Positions 48,629 through 57,679 of a stretch of 64,000 nucleotides of DNA are shown piece after piece. The position numbers and the translations under genes are program-made. Under the pieces are notes generated by a model, which saw only the letters and a list, made by a program, of their open reading frames with translations, did not search any database and had not been told where the DNA came from. Origin of the DNA: DATARH01 sp963746885. Lineage in GTDB: Bacteria; Pseudomonadota; Alphaproteobacteria; ATCC43930; CGMCC-115725. The stretch lies in NCBI GenBank assembly GCA_963746885.1, contig CAVVDM010000011.1, forward strand, positions 124,001 through 188,000. Direction: 5' to 3'. How positions within the stretch are numbered: position 1 is the first letter of the stretch; each line of letters starts with the position of its first letter.

Positions 48629-48886
48629 TCACCGCACGTCGCGGCGCGCCTCAAGATGCTTGCCGGTATCGAGCAGCACCGCGGTGTATTCGCGGTAGCT
48701 GATGCCGAGCGCCTCGGCGCGCGCCAGGCGGGCCAGCGCGATCTCGCGCGGCGGCGTCTTCCAGGCGCTGCGCGTGCGCCCTCTTCCAGCAGAACTGCCG
48801 CCACCCCGCATCGGGATCGAGCGGCGGCCCGCCATTATGGCCGATGCCGAAGAGTGCGAAGCCGGTGTGCCGCCGTCGGGCGCCAT
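48629..48886 (-). CDS. Small IGHNGGPP-motif protein, frameshifted
   Basis: About 85 residues after repair. The block FGIGHNGGPPLDP is a hallmark of small uncharacterised alphaproteobacterial proteins; here it is followed by GWRQFCWKRAHAQ and, in another frame, LARAEALGISYREYTAVLLD ending HLEARRDVR. The basic and aromatic middle suggests a nucleic-acid contact, but no function is known. The start ATG 48886 is one frame off from the motif; shifts near 48860 and 48785. Confidence 0.65.
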   Translation of the reverse strand: MAPDGGTPASHSSASAIMAGRRSIPMRGGGSSAGRGRTRSAWKTPPREIALARLARAEALGISYREYTAVLLDTGKHLEARRDVR

Positions 48887-49032
48887 GACGCCAAAGCGGT
48901 CGTTCGAGACGCGCCGCTCCCATGCAACATTTGCACCGGCCTTATGACGTCGTCCGGTATGACGCCCGGGCGAAGCCCTGCCACGGGCGTTACGCAACCA
49001 GCCGCGCGACCCTCGATCCGGGCCCTGCCGGT

Positions 49033-49515
49033 TTACGAATGGGCTTTGCTATGCTTCTCGGCGGTGCGGCGAAACGTTTCGTCGGCGAGCTTCTTCTGCG
49101 GCGGCGACATCGTGTTGTAGAGGGCCTCGAACGCCGGCAGCAGCTTTTGCAGGCGCTGCACATGCGCTTCGGCAAGCTGCTCGTAGGATTGCATGTTCTG
49201 GACCGCATCCATCGTGGCGAATTGCTCAGCGCGGTGCTTCGCAGCTTCGCCCATCTCGCGAGCATTGCTACGCATGACCTGGGCGAAGGCATTCCACTGC
49301 GGCTCCTGCGCCGGGGTAATGCGGAGCTGGCGCTGAAGCTCCTTTATGCGGCCTCTACGCGCATCTGCGCGGCGTCCGGACTTGCGGCCTGCGGGGCCGA
49401 TGCAGCCGGCGCCGGCGGGTTGGGTGCTCTGTGCCAGCGCCGCCGTCGGGGCCGCCGCCAGCATGGCCATGACGAGGGCGGTACCAACACTACGCATCGA
49501 TGGGATCGTCATCAT
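49033..49515 (-). CDS. Periplasmic Spy/LTXXQ-like protein
   Basis: 160 residues. MMTIPSMRSVGTALVMAMLA is a Sec signal with likely cleavage after TAALAQ. The mature part is helical and charged: ELQRQLRITPAQEPQWNAFA carries the L-x-I-TPAQ version of the LTxxQ motif, and PPQKKLADETFRRTAEKH the second. Such proteins act as ATP-independent periplasmic chaperones or stress sensors. An earlier in-frame start at 49557 has no signal-peptide advantage. Confidence 0.75.
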   Translation of the reverse strand: MMTIPSMRSVGTALVMAMLAAAPTAALAQSTQPAGAGCIGPAGRKSGRRADARRGRIKELQRQLRITPAQEPQWNAFAQVMRSNAREMGEAAKHRAEQFATMDAVQNMQSYEQLAEAHVQRLQKLLPAFEALYNTMSPPQKKLADETFRRTAEKHSKAHS

Positions 49516-49553
49516 CCAATCGCTCCACTCGCAATCTTGGTGCAAACCACGGC

Positions 49554-49847
49554 TCAATAGCCGTAATAGACGGCTGGCGGCGGCCCATAATAACGGGGCT
49601 GCGCCCCGTAATAGACTGGCGGCGGCGCATAGCCACCATTGGCTATCGCTGCGCCGAGCCCAAGTCCGATCAGACCGCCGATGATGGCCGCGCCCGCGGC
49701 ATTACCGCGGTCATGATGAGATTCGTGGCGGCGGTCGTGGCCGCGCCGTCGCGCGCCTGCACGGCCTGGTGCCAGGGCAAGCGCTGGCCTCTTCGCAAGC
49801 GCCGCAGCAACCGTCAAACGCACGGCAGCTCCACTCATTGCATTCAT
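49554..49847 (-). CDS. Small glycine-zipper exported protein
   Basis: 97 residues. The N-terminus MNAMSGAAVRLTVAAALAKR is a probable export signal, then a basic His/Arg-rich stretch, a hydrophobic glycine-zipper helix (GAAIIGGLIGLGLGAAIA) and a Pro/Tyr-rich tail (PPPVYYGAQPRYYGPPP). This resembles small outer-envelope or surface proteins of alphaproteobacteria. Its function is unknown. It lies next to the Spy-like gene on the same strand. Confidence 0.6.
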   Translation of the reverse strand: MNAMSGAAVRLTVAAALAKRPALALAPGRAGARRRGHDRRHESHHDRGNAAGAAIIGGLIGLGLGAAIANGGYAPPPVYYGAQPRYYGPPPAVYYGY

Positions 49848-49849
49848 CC

Positions 49850-49871
49850 GAGTTACCGGCGAGTTACCGGA
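49850..49871. repeat. 11-base tandem repeat, two copies
   Basis: GAGTTACCGGC is followed at once by GAGTTACCGGA, just before the start of the glycine-zipper gene. It is short and may be chance, or a protein binding site. Confidence 0.4.
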
Positions 49872-49929
49872 GATAAACGCACAGCAGGACCGAGTGTTCC
49901 ACGGTCGAGCCTGATCGGCGCGAACGCGG

Positions 49930-50295
49930 TCAGGATGGCGGCAACAGGGCTGCCGCGACGCGGCGGTCCTCGGCGAGCAGCACATTGTAGGTGCGGCAGG
50001 CGGCGCCGGTATCCATCGCCTCGACCGCGATGCCCGAGGCCCGCAGCACAGCGCGCAGCCCCGACGCGACCGGCACCATGCGGCGGCCGAGCCCGAGCAA
50101 CAGCAGCTCGACCCCACCATGCTCGATCACGGCGGCGAGCCCCACTTCGCTCACCGCCGCGGCAGCCCAGGCGAGAGTTTGATCAGGAAACACCAGAACC
50201 GGCCCCGAATAGATCGTGCCGCTGACGCGAAACCCGCCGGGCCCATAGCGCTCGATGACCTGACGCCCGGGCTGGACGAGGGGAGTCAGCTCCAT
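49930..50295 (-). CDS. Mth938-like domain protein (DUF498)
   Basis: 121 residues, complete. Shows ERYGPGGFRVSGTIYSGPVL and LLLGLGRRMVPVASGLRAVL and the typical EAMDTGAACRTYNVLLAEDR end of the Mth938/AAMDC family, in which a conserved DTGAA-x-RTYN block is found. These proteins sit after secF in many alphaproteobacteria; the role is unknown. Its ATG overlaps the frame at the end of secF. Confidence 0.88.
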   Translation of the reverse strand: MELTPLVQPGRQVIERYGPGGFRVSGTIYSGPVLVFPDQTLAWAAAAVSEVGLAAVIEHGGVELLLLGLGRRMVPVASGLRAVLRASGIAVEAMDTGAACRTYNVLLAEDRRVAAALLPPS

Positions 50296-51290
50296 CGGCT
50301 CGCGCCCGGCTCAGCGCGAAGTGCGTTCCGCGCCGGTCGTGCGGGGCGTCGGCGCCTTTGGCGATCGCTCGCCGATTCGGCTGAACGTAATAGAGGATCG
50401 GGGCGGCGATAAAGAGCGAGGAGTAGGTGCCGATGACGATGCCCCACAGCATCGCGATGCTGAACCCCTTGAGCACCTCGCCGCCGAAGATCAGCAGCGA
50501 CAGCACCGCCAGCGCGACCGTGGCTACGGTCAGGATCGTGCGCGACAGCGTCTCGTTGAGCGCCAGGTTGATCAGCTCGCGGAACGGCATCGTGCGGTGC
50601 TTGCGCATCGATTCGCGCACCCGGTCGTAAATCACTACCGTGTCGTTGATCGAATACCCGGCGATCGTCAGGATCGCCGCCAAGCGTCGTCAGGTTGAAT
50701 TCGAGCTGGAAGATCGCGAACAGGCCGATCGTCGTAATCACGTCGTGCAACGTCGCGATCGTGGCACCGACGCCGAACTGCCACTCGAAGCGAAACCAGA
50801 CGTAGATCATGATCGCAAGGAGCGCGAGCACGGTCGCCAGCACCCCGGCGCGGATCAACTCGCCGCCGACCGTCGGGCCGACCACCTCGATGCGGCGGTA
50901 TTGGATATTCGGCCCGAGCGACGCCTGCGCCTGCTTGACCGCCTGCATCTGCGCCGTGTCGCCACCGGGCTGCTGCGGCAGCCGGATCAGCACGCAGGAG
51001 GGTGGCGAGCTGGCGCATTCGCCGGGACTGTTGAAGGCTTGCAGCGAGGCTTCGCCCAGATGCAGCGAATCGATTTTTGCCCGCATTGCGGCGAGATCGG
51101 CGGGCCCGGTTGTCGTCTTCGCCTCGATCAGCGTCCCGCCGACAAAATCGATGCCGTAATTGAGGCCAACGGTAAAGAACAAGCCGATGGTCAACGCCGT
51201 GAGTGCCAGCGAAAACGCAAATCCGAAAAAGTGCCAGCGCATGAAATCGATCGTCGGCACATGCCGGATGACGATGAGCGGTCTGATCAT
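50286..51290 (-). CDS. secF: Protein translocase subunit SecF, frameshifted
   Basis: About 320 residues after repair, six membrane helices. Begins MIRPLIVIRHVPTIDFMRWH, with GLNYGIDFVGGTLIEAKTTT, the periplasmic P4 region, LRAGVLATVLALLAIMIYV-like helix 2, TLHDVITTIGLFAIFQLEFN, and IAGYSINDTVVIYDRVRESM with ETLSRTILT. A one-base insertion near 50683 shifts the second half. The 3' end is uncertain: a stop at 50311 is reached by another shift. With SecD it uses the proton gradient to finish protein export. Confidence 0.93.
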   Translation of the reverse strand: MIRPLIVIRHVPTIDFMRWHFFGFAFSLALTALTIGLFFTVGLNYGIDFVGGTLIEAKTTTGPADLAAMRAKIDSLHLGEASLQAFNSPGECASSPPSCVLIRLPQQPGGDTAQMQAVKQAQASLGPNIQYRRIEVVGPTVGGELIRAGVLATVLALLAIMIYVWFRFEWQFGVGATIATLHDVITTIGLFAIFQLEFNLTTLGGDPDDRRVFDQRHGSDLRPGARIDAQAPHDAVPRADQPGAQRDAVAHDPDRSHGRAGGAVAADLRRRGAQGVQHRDAVGHRHRHLLLALYRRPDPLLRSAESASDRQRRRRPARPARNALRAEPGASRWS

Positions 51291-51351
51291 AACTCAATCA
51301 ATCTTGAAGGCCTCTGGCGTGAGGGCAGCGGGCGGAGCACAACAGCGGCAA

Positions 51352-52929
51352 TCACATCGGGATCAGCTTCGGCTTGGTGCGGCGCGCCCAGGTCACGATC
51401 TGCAGGCGGGTCACCAGGATCGCCGAGAACAGCGAGGTCAGCACGCCGATACTGAGGGTCACGGCAAACCCTTTCACCGGCCCCGAGCCTAGCCAATAGA
51501 GCAGAAGGCCCGCCACCAGCGTCGTGACGTGGCTGTCGAGGATCGTGCCGAAGGCGCGGGTGAAGCCCGCTTCCAGCGACGACAGGATCGTACGTCCGCC
51601 GCGCACCTCTTCCTTTATGCGCTCGTAGATCAGCACATTGGCGTCGACCGCCATGCCCATCGTCAGCGCGATCCCGGCGATGCCCGGCAGGGTCAACGTC
51701 GCGCCCAGCAGCGACAGCGCGGCGAGCATCAGGCACAGGTTGAAGAACAGCGCGACGTCGGCAAACACGCCGAACAGGCCGTAGAACAACACCATGAACA
51801 CGATGACGAGAGCCACCCCGACGACGCAGGCGACCGTGCCGGCATGGATCGAATCGGCGCCGAGCTGGGCACCGACCGTGCGCTCTTCAAGGATCTTGAT
51901 CGGCGCCGGCAGGGCCCCGGCGCGCAGCAGCAGCGCCAGATCGCTCGCCGACTGCACCGTGAAGCTGCCGGAAATGATGCCGCTGCCGCCAAGGATCGGC
52001 TCGCGGATGACCGGCGCGCTGATCACTTTGTTGTCGAGCACGATCGCAAACGGCTTGCCGACATTCTCGCGCGTCGCGTCGCCGAACCGCCGCGCCCCGG
52101 CGGTGTCGAACTTGAAGCTGACCACCGGCTCGTTGTTCTGAAAGGTGGCCTGGGCGTCGGTCAGCGTGTCGCCGCCGACCATGACGCGCTTGCGCACGAC
52201 ATAGGCGTCGGCGCCGGCGCGACTGCCGCTGCCCTCCTGGGCCGGCAGGATCTCGTCGCCCGGCGGCAGGCGGCCATGCCGCGCCTGTTCCACGGTGATG
52301 CCGGGATCGACCAGCTGGAAGGTCAGCTTGGCGGTGCGCCCCAACAGCGCCTTCACATGCTCCGGATTGTCGACGCCTGGCAGCTCGACGATGATGCGCT
52401 GCTGCCCCTGGCGCTGGATCGTCGGTTCCTTGGTGCCGGTTTCGTCGATGCGGCGGCGGATGATCTCGATCGACTGCTCGACCGCCTGGGCGCGGCGGGT
52501 TTCGGTCGCGACAGCGCTGAACTTCATCGTCCCGGCACCGTCGCCGCCGATCTCAAGGGTGAGTTCAGGGTCGATCTTGCCGAGAACCCGCCGCGCCTCG
52601 TCGATCTTGCCGGCGTCGCGGATCGTGAAGCCGATTGCGTCACCCTGGACATTGAGCCCGGTGTAGCCGATCCGGGCGTTGCGCAGCGCGTTGCGCACGT
52701 TTTCGACGAGCGAATTGAGCCGGTCGCGCTCGGCAGCCGCAACATCGACCTCGAGCAGCAGATACGACCCGCCGCGCAGGTCGAGGCCGAGCGCGACCTG
52801 CTTGTGCGGAATGAAGCGCGGCAGATGCGCGAGCTGCGCCGCGCTGAACAGGTTGGGAATGCTGAGCAGCACGCCGAGCGCGCACACCCCGCAGATCAGC
52901 AAGACTTTCCAATTGGCGAAGTAAAGCAT
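51352..52929 (-). CDS. secD: Protein translocase subunit SecD
   Basis: 525 residues, unbroken. N-terminal helix, then the D1 motif VALGLDLRGGSYLLLEVD, the P1 base, NEPVVSFKFDTAGARRFGD, VISAPVIREPILGGSGIISG, and the membrane half with the D4/D5/D6-type motifs (GMAVDANVLIYERIKEEVRG, GSGPVKGFAVTLSIGVLTSL). Forms the SecDF-YajC complex that pulls proteins out of the SecYEG channel. It is 38 bases downstream of yajC and 61 upstream of secF. Confidence 0.96.
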   Translation of the reverse strand: MLYFANWKVLLICGVCALGVLLSIPNLFSAAQLAHLPRFIPHKQVALGLDLRGGSYLLLEVDVAAAERDRLNSLVENVRNALRNARIGYTGLNVQGDAIGFTIRDAGKIDEARRVLGKIDPELTLEIGGDGAGTMKFSAVATETRRAQAVEQSIEIIRRRIDETGTKEPTIQRQGQQRIIVELPGVDNPEHVKALLGRTAKLTFQLVDPGITVEQARHGRLPPGDEILPAQEGSGSRAGADAYVVRKRVMVGGDTLTDAQATFQNNEPVVSFKFDTAGARRFGDATRENVGKPFAIVLDNKVISAPVIREPILGGSGIISGSFTVQSASDLALLLRAGALPAPIKILEERTVGAQLGADSIHAGTVACVVGVALVIVFMVLFYGLFGVFADVALFFNLCLMLAALSLLGATLTLPGIAGIALTMGMAVDANVLIYERIKEEVRGGRTILSSLEAGFTRAFGTILDSHVTTLVAGLLLYWLGSGPVKGFAVTLSIGVLTSLFSAILVTRLQIVTWARRTKPKLIPM

Positions 52930-52967
52930 CCGGCGTCAAACCTGCCCGCAACAACGAATCGTCGTGG

Positions 52968-53378
52968 TCACACTTTATCCGCGTCGCCCGCCGCGGCCTG
53001 CTTGCCCTTGGCGGAATCCTTGTCCTTGTCACGGGCAGCGGCGCGCGCCGCTGCGGGATCGGGCTTGGCAAGCACGCTGGTGATCGTGCTGCGCACCACG
53101 CGCACGCGGACATTCGCGGCGATGTCGATCTCGACCTCCTCGGGGCTGACGACGCGCGAGACCGTCCCGACGATGCCGCCGCCGGTCACCACCCGGTCGC
53201 CGCGCCGCAGCGCTTCCAGCATCGTCCGGTGGTCCTTCTGCTTCTTCTGCTGCGGCCGGATCAGCAGGAAGTAGAACACGACGAAGATCAGGACGAGGGG
53301 CAGGAACTGCACCAGCGCGCTCTGATCCATGAGGCCCGACATCCCTTGGGCGTAGGCCGGCGAAATCAGCATGGGCAT
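52968..53378 (-). CDS. yajC: Preprotein translocase subunit YajC
   Basis: 136 residues from MPMLISPAYAQG. One membrane helix (VQFLPLVLIFVVFYFLLIRP) followed by QQKKQKDHRTMLEALRRGDR and GIVGTVSRVVSPEEVEIDI, the YajC signature, and a charged low-complexity tail. GAGG lies a few bases before the start. The open frame continues to 53507 without a good start. Leads the yajC-secD-secF-Mth938 operon. Confidence 0.94.
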   Translation of the reverse strand: MPMLISPAYAQGMSGLMDQSALVQFLPLVLIFVVFYFLLIRPQQKKQKDHRTMLEALRRGDRVVTGGGIVGTVSRVVSPEEVEIDIAANVRVRVVRSTITSVLAKPDPAAARAAARDKDKDSAKGKQAAAGDADKV

Positions 53379-53585
53379 GGACCTCGAAATAGGACGCTCC
53401 GCCGCACGGCGCAAGCGACATCGGGACGCCGGCGATTGGCAGAGGCGGCGGGCGCATTGGTACGCGATGGTCAGGGAAAGGGCAATCCTGGGGTCGCTCA
53501 GTGACAATTTGCGGACACTTCGCCCGTTTCCGCCGCCGCAGGGCCTGTGTTAGCGTCCGCCGCCCTTCACCTGCCCGGTCAACCG

Positions 53586-54455
53586 ATGCTCGAACCCGAC
53601 CTCCTCCCGCTGTTGCAGCGCATCGCCGACGCGCTCGACCGTCTCGCGCCGGCCGACGCCGCGGCCAACGACCTCGACGCCGCCGACGCCTTCGTCTGGC
53701 ATGCCGAGCGCGGGTGGTGCGAGCCGGTGCCGAGCGTCAACCGCGTACCGCTCGGGCTGCTGTGCGGCATCGACCGGGTGCGCGACATTCTGCTGGCAAA
53801 CACCGAGCGTTTTGCCGTCGGGCTGCCGGCCAATAATGTGCTGCTGTGGGGCGCACGCGGCACCGGCAAGAGCGCGCTCGTCAAGGCGGTCCACGCTTCG
53901 GTCAACGCATCCGAGCCGAGCCGGCAGCCGGGAAAGCTGGCGCTGATCGAGATTCACCGCGAGGACATCCCGACCCTGCCGCGCCTGTTGTCGCTGGTGC
54001 GCGACAGTAGGCGGCGCTGCCTGCTGTTCTGCGACGATCTGTCGTTCGACCAGAATGATGCGAGCTACAAGTCGCTGAAGGCGGTGCTCGAAGGCGGCAT
54101 CGAGGGACGGCCCGGGAATGTCGTGCTGTATGCGACCTCGAACCGACGCCACCTGATGCCGCGCGACATGATCGAAAACGAGCGCTCGACCGCAATCAAC
54201 CCGGCCGAAGCGGTCGAGGAGAAGGTGTCGCTGTCCGACCGCTTCGGGCTATGGCTCGGCTTCCACAACGTCGACCAGGATACCTACCAGGCGATCGTGC
54301 GCGGCTATGCGGCACATTACCGGCTCGATCTGGCGGAAGACCAGCTGATGGCCGATGCCAACGAATGGTCGATCACCCGCGGCGCACGCTCCGGCCGCGT
54401 CGCCTGGCAGTTCATCCAGGATCTCGCCGGCCGCCTCGGCAAATCGCTCGCCTGA
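53586..54455 (+). CDS. DUF815 family AAA ATPase
   Basis: 289 residues from MLEPDLLPLLQRIADALDRL; a GTG at 53547 is another possible start. Walker A LLWGARGTGKSALVKAVHAS, Walker B RCLLFCDDLSFDQND, then VLYATSNRRHLMPRDMIENE, the family hallmark, and a winged C-terminal region ending FIQDLAGRLGKS. These ATPases are conserved next to yajC but have no firm function. Divergent from yajC, convergent with the LysM/M23 gene, with 3 bases between them. Confidence 0.88.
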   Translation: MLEPDLLPLLQRIADALDRLAPADAAANDLDAADAFVWHAERGWCEPVPSVNRVPLGLLCGIDRVRDILLANTERFAVGLPANNVLLWGARGTGKSALVKAVHASVNASEPSRQPGKLALIEIHREDIPTLPRLLSLVRDSRRRCLLFCDDLSFDQNDASYKSLKAVLEGGIEGRPGNVVLYATSNRRHLMPRDMIENERSTAINPAEAVEEKVSLSDRFGLWLGFHNVDQDTYQAIVRGYAAHYRLDLAEDQLMADANEWSITRGARSGRVAWQFIQDLAGRLGKSLA

Positions 54456-54458
54456 ACT

Positions 54459-55544
54459 TCAGCCCGGACGCACCGCGACAGGGCCTGCCGCGGTTGGCGC
54501 CGGGGCGAGGAATTCGCGCGGATCGACCGCCCGCTTGCCGCGCCGCAGTTCGAAATGGAGCTGCGGCTCCTTGACCCCGCCGGTCTCGCCGACCTTGGCG
54601 ATCACCTGGCCGCGCCTCACCTTCTCGCCGCGCTTGACCAGCAGGTCCTCGCAATGCGCGTAGGCGGAGATCCAGCCATCGGCGTGCTTGACCAGGATCA
54701 GGTTGCCATAGCCGCGCAACTGGTTCCCGGCATAGGCGACGATGCCCGCGTCAACCGCCTTGACCGGCGCGCCGCGCGGTGCGGCGATGTTGATCCCGTC
54801 ATTGTGACGGCCGCCGGCGCCGACGCCATAACCGGCAAGCACACGGCCGCGCACCGGCCAGGGGAACCGTCCGCCATGTGGCGCGGGCGCACGCGGCTGC
54901 GCCTCCTCGCGCGCCTCCTGCGCAGCATCGGCACGGGCCTCGGCAGCGGCGCTCGGCTCCTGATGCGGCCGCCCCGCCGCTGCATCGGGCGGCGTCAGGC
55001 TCGCAGCGCCCGGCGAACGCTCGGACACGCGCGCCGGCGCGGGACCGTCGAGCGGGATGATCTCGGGCTGCGCATGCCCAGCATGCTCCGGCACCCGCTG
55101 GCCGGCCTCCATCGCCATGCCGGACTCGCCGGCGCCGGGGATCACGAGGCGCTGGCCGATTTCGATCTTGTAGGGCGGCGTCAGATGGTTGGCCGCCACG
55201 ATCGCATGCGCCGACACGTGATAATCACGCGCCAGACCGCCCACCGATTGCCCGGGCCGTACCACGATATGGCGTGCCTCGCGCCCCGGACCGATGGCCG
55301 GGGCGACGGCCGATGCCGGCGGCGGCTGTGACGTGGCCCAGGAGCGCCGGGCTGGCGCATATCGGGGCGCCGCCAGCGGCATCGGCGAGACCGCGGCCTC
55401 GCGGCCGATGCCCGGCACGTCGCCCCGCAGGAGGACCGGCGCCGCGGTCGGCGGCGCTACGTCGCAGGCCGCGACAAGGGCGGCAAACGCCGCTACGGCC
55501 GCAACACGGACAAGGCCGTGCCGCGCGAATCGCTGTTTTTCCAT
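54459..55544 (-). CDS. LysM/M23 lipoprotein, NlpD-like and likely catalytically degenerate
   Basis: 361 residues. A lipoprotein signal ends in ALVAAC. LysM near 88-135 (IVVRPGQSVGGLARDYHVSA), a proline/alanine-rich linker, then the M23 fold near 230-350 (NDGINIAAPRGAPVKAVDAG, GYGNLILVKHADGWISAYAH). The metal positions usually filled by His and Asp of HxxxD read N and N in NDGIN, and the first His of HxH is Gln in EPQLHFELR. This suggests an amidase activator like NlpD/EnvC rather than an active endopeptidase. AAGGAGGGGG precedes the ATG. Downstream of surE in the same direction. Confidence 0.85.
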   Translation of the reverse strand: MEKQRFARHGLVRVAAVAAFAALVAACDVAPPTAAPVLLRGDVPGIGREAAVSPMPLAAPRYAPARRSWATSQPPPASAVAPAIGPGREARHIVVRPGQSVGGLARDYHVSAHAIVAANHLTPPYKIEIGQRLVIPGAGESGMAMEAGQRVPEHAGHAQPEIIPLDGPAPARVSERSPGAASLTPPDAAAGRPHQEPSAAAEARADAAQEAREEAQPRAPAPHGGRFPWPVRGRVLAGYGVGAGGRHNDGINIAAPRGAPVKAVDAGIVAYAGNQLRGYGNLILVKHADGWISAYAHCEDLLVKRGEKVRRGQVIAKVGETGGVKEPQLHFELRRGKRAVDPREFLAPAPTAAGPVAVRPG

Positions 55545-55596
55545 TTTCCCCCTCCTTGCCCGCCCCCCGACGCGCAAGAAATGCCCTAAGGCCGTA

Positions 55597-56388
55597 TCAC
55601 TCTAGATCATCGAACAGCGGGCGCAAGGCGGCAAGGACGGGAACGTTTGTCAGGTCGAGATAGATCGGGGTGATCGAGACCTTGTGGTCACCCAGCGCGG
55701 CGACATCGGTACCGGGCTCGGCGCCGCCGCTCTCGCGCACCGGGCCGATCCAGTAATAGGGCCGGCCGCGCGGATCGACACCCTCGGTCAGATTGTCGGC
55801 GATCGCGCGCTTGCCCTGGTTGGTGACCGCGAAGCCGCCCTGCCGCTCCGGCGGCAAAGCCGGGAAATTGATGTTGAACAGCGTGTGCTCGGGCCACGGC
55901 AGGCGCAGCAGGCGGCGGATCACCTCGGGCGCGCAGTGCTCGCCGATCGTCCACGGGACCCCTTCGCCGTCGCGATAATGCTGGCTCAGCGCCATCGCCG
56001 GGATGCCGAGCAGCGTTGCCTCCATCGCGGCCGCGACGGTGCCCGAGTAGGTCAAATCCTCGCCGACATTGCTGCCGGCGTTGATGCCCGACAGGACAAG
56101 GTCGGGCAGCCGGTCGCGCAACAGCCGCTTGACCGCCAGCAGCACGCAGTCGGTCGGGGTGCCGTCGACCGCGAAGCGGCGCGGCGCCACCTCGCGCAGG
56201 CGCAACGGCCGCCGCGTCGTCAGCGAATGGCTGGCGCCGCTCTGCTCCGTCTCGGGCGCGACCACCCAGACATCGGGCGACAGCTCGCGCGCGATCTTCT
56301 CCAACAGCCTGATGCCGGGCGAATCGAAGCCGTCATCGTTCGAGATCAGCACCCGACATTTGCCGAGTTCGATAGGGCCGTCAGCCAT
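55597..56388 (-). CDS. surE: 5'/3'-nucleotidase SurE
   Basis: 263 residues. The metal site is clear: RVLISNDDGFDSPGIRLLEK near residue 12, APETEQSGASHSLT with the conserved Ser, TPTDCVLLAV and SGINAGSNVGEDLTYSGTVA. Removes phosphate from nucleoside monophosphates under stress. The start MADGPIELGK lies just after the serS stop. The frame continues upstream through serS in a wrong phase, which is not a fusion. Confidence 0.95.
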   Translation of the reverse strand: MADGPIELGKCRVLISNDDGFDSPGIRLLEKIARELSPDVWVVAPETEQSGASHSLTTRRPLRLREVAPRRFAVDGTPTDCVLLAVKRLLRDRLPDLVLSGINAGSNVGEDLTYSGTVAAAMEATLLGIPAMALSQHYRDGEGVPWTIGEHCAPEVIRRLLRLPWPEHTLFNINFPALPPERQGGFAVTNQGKRAIADNLTEGVDPRGRPYYWIGPVRESGGAEPGTDVAALGDHKVSITPIYLDLTNVPVLAALRPLFDDLE

Positions 56389-56390
56389 GC

Positions 56391-57673
56391 TCAGCCATCC
56401 GCCGCGATCGCCGTCAGTCCGCCCATATACGGCTGCAACGCCTCGGGGATCGCGACCGTGCCGTCGGATTGCTGATAGTTTTCGAGAACCGCGATCATCG
56501 TGCGGCCGACCGCGAGGCCGGAGCCGTTGAGCGTATGCACCGGGCTGGTGCCCTTGCCGCCCGGCCGGGCGATAGCGCGCTTTCATGCGCTGCGCCTGGA
56601 ACGGGCCGCAATTGGAGCAGCTTGAAATCTCGCGATAGGCCTCCTGCCCCGGCAGCCAGACCTCGAGGTCGTAGGTCTTGCGGGCCGAGAACCCCATGTC
56701 GCCGGTCGACAGCAGCATGACGCGATAGGCAAGCCCAAGCCGCTGCAGCACCGCTTCGGCGCAGCCGGTCATGCGCTCGTGCTCGGCCTCCGATTGCTCC
56801 GGCGTCGTGATCGACACCAGTCTCGACCTTGTTGAACTGGTGCATGGCGGATCATGCCGCGGGTGTCGCGCCCGGCCGCCCCCGCTTCCGAACGAAAGCA
56901 CGGCGTCCACGCGACAAAGCGCAGCGGCAATGCCGCCTCGTCGAGGATCTCGCCGGCCACGAGGTTGGTCAGCGGCACCTCGGCGGTCGGGATCAGCCAC
57001 AGCCCCTCGCGGGTCTGGAACATGTCCTCGGCCGCTTTCGGCAATTGGCCGGTGCCGTACACGACCTCGTCGCGCACCAGATAGCGGCGGCGCGATTTCG
57101 GTGTAGCCGAACTCGCCAGTGTGCAGGTCGAGCATGAACTGCGCGATCGCCCGTTCGAGCCGCGCCAGCGCGCCGCGCAGCACGACAAAGCGCGAACCCG
57201 ACAGGCTGGCGGCGCGGGCGAAATCCATCAGCCCGAGCTTGTCGCCGATCGCCTCGTGCGTCAGCGGTGCTGAAGGCGAAGGATGGCGGCTCGCCGACGC
57301 GGCGCAGTTCGCGATTGGCGGTTTCGTCCGGGCCGTCCGGCACATCGAGCGCCGGCAGATTGGGCAGGCCCGCCAGAGCCTCGTCGAGCTGGCGGCGCAA
57401 CTCCGCGGCCTTGGCAGCGGTCGCGGCCTCGCTGTCCTTGCGTTCCTGAATCTGGCGCAGGACCTCGTCGACCGGCTCGCCGCGCGCTTTCGCGGCGCCG
57501 ATCTCGCGCGACAGCCGATTGCGCGTCGCCTGCGACTCTTGCGCCGCGGTTTCGAGCGCCCGCCATTCGCGGTCGAGCGCCAAGACCTCGGCGGCGCGCG
57601 GCGGCAGGAAGCGGCGGGCGAGGCCGCGGTCGAATTCCTCCGGGTTTTCGCGGATCCAGCGCAGGTCGTGCAT
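56391..57673 (-). CDS. serS: Serine--tRNA ligase, frameshifted
   Basis: About 425 residues after repair. The N-terminal coiled-coil arm (MHDLRWIRENPEEFDRGLAR, then EIGAAKARGEPVDEVLRQIQ) leads to the class II core: FARAASLSGSRFVVLRGALA (motif 1 region), LIPTAEVPLTNLVAGEILDE, RFVAWTPCFRSEAGAAGRDT (motif 2), YDLEVWLPGQEAYREISSCS, and the motif 3 region before the stop at 56391-56393. Shifts near 57270, 57080, 56845, 56820 and 56570. Essential gene, so the shifts are errors. Confidence 0.94.
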
Positions 57674-57679
57674 CGGCCT

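Noticed and set aside
28700..50000. Reading the many broken genes as a block of pseudogenes or a decaying island
   Set aside because: All conserved motifs are kept in the alternating frames and essential genes are included, so sequence error explains it better.
55597..57345. A 582-codon frame that appears to fuse surE with part of serS
   Set aside because: It is produced by a frameshift in serS; both genes have their own start and stop, 2 bases apart.
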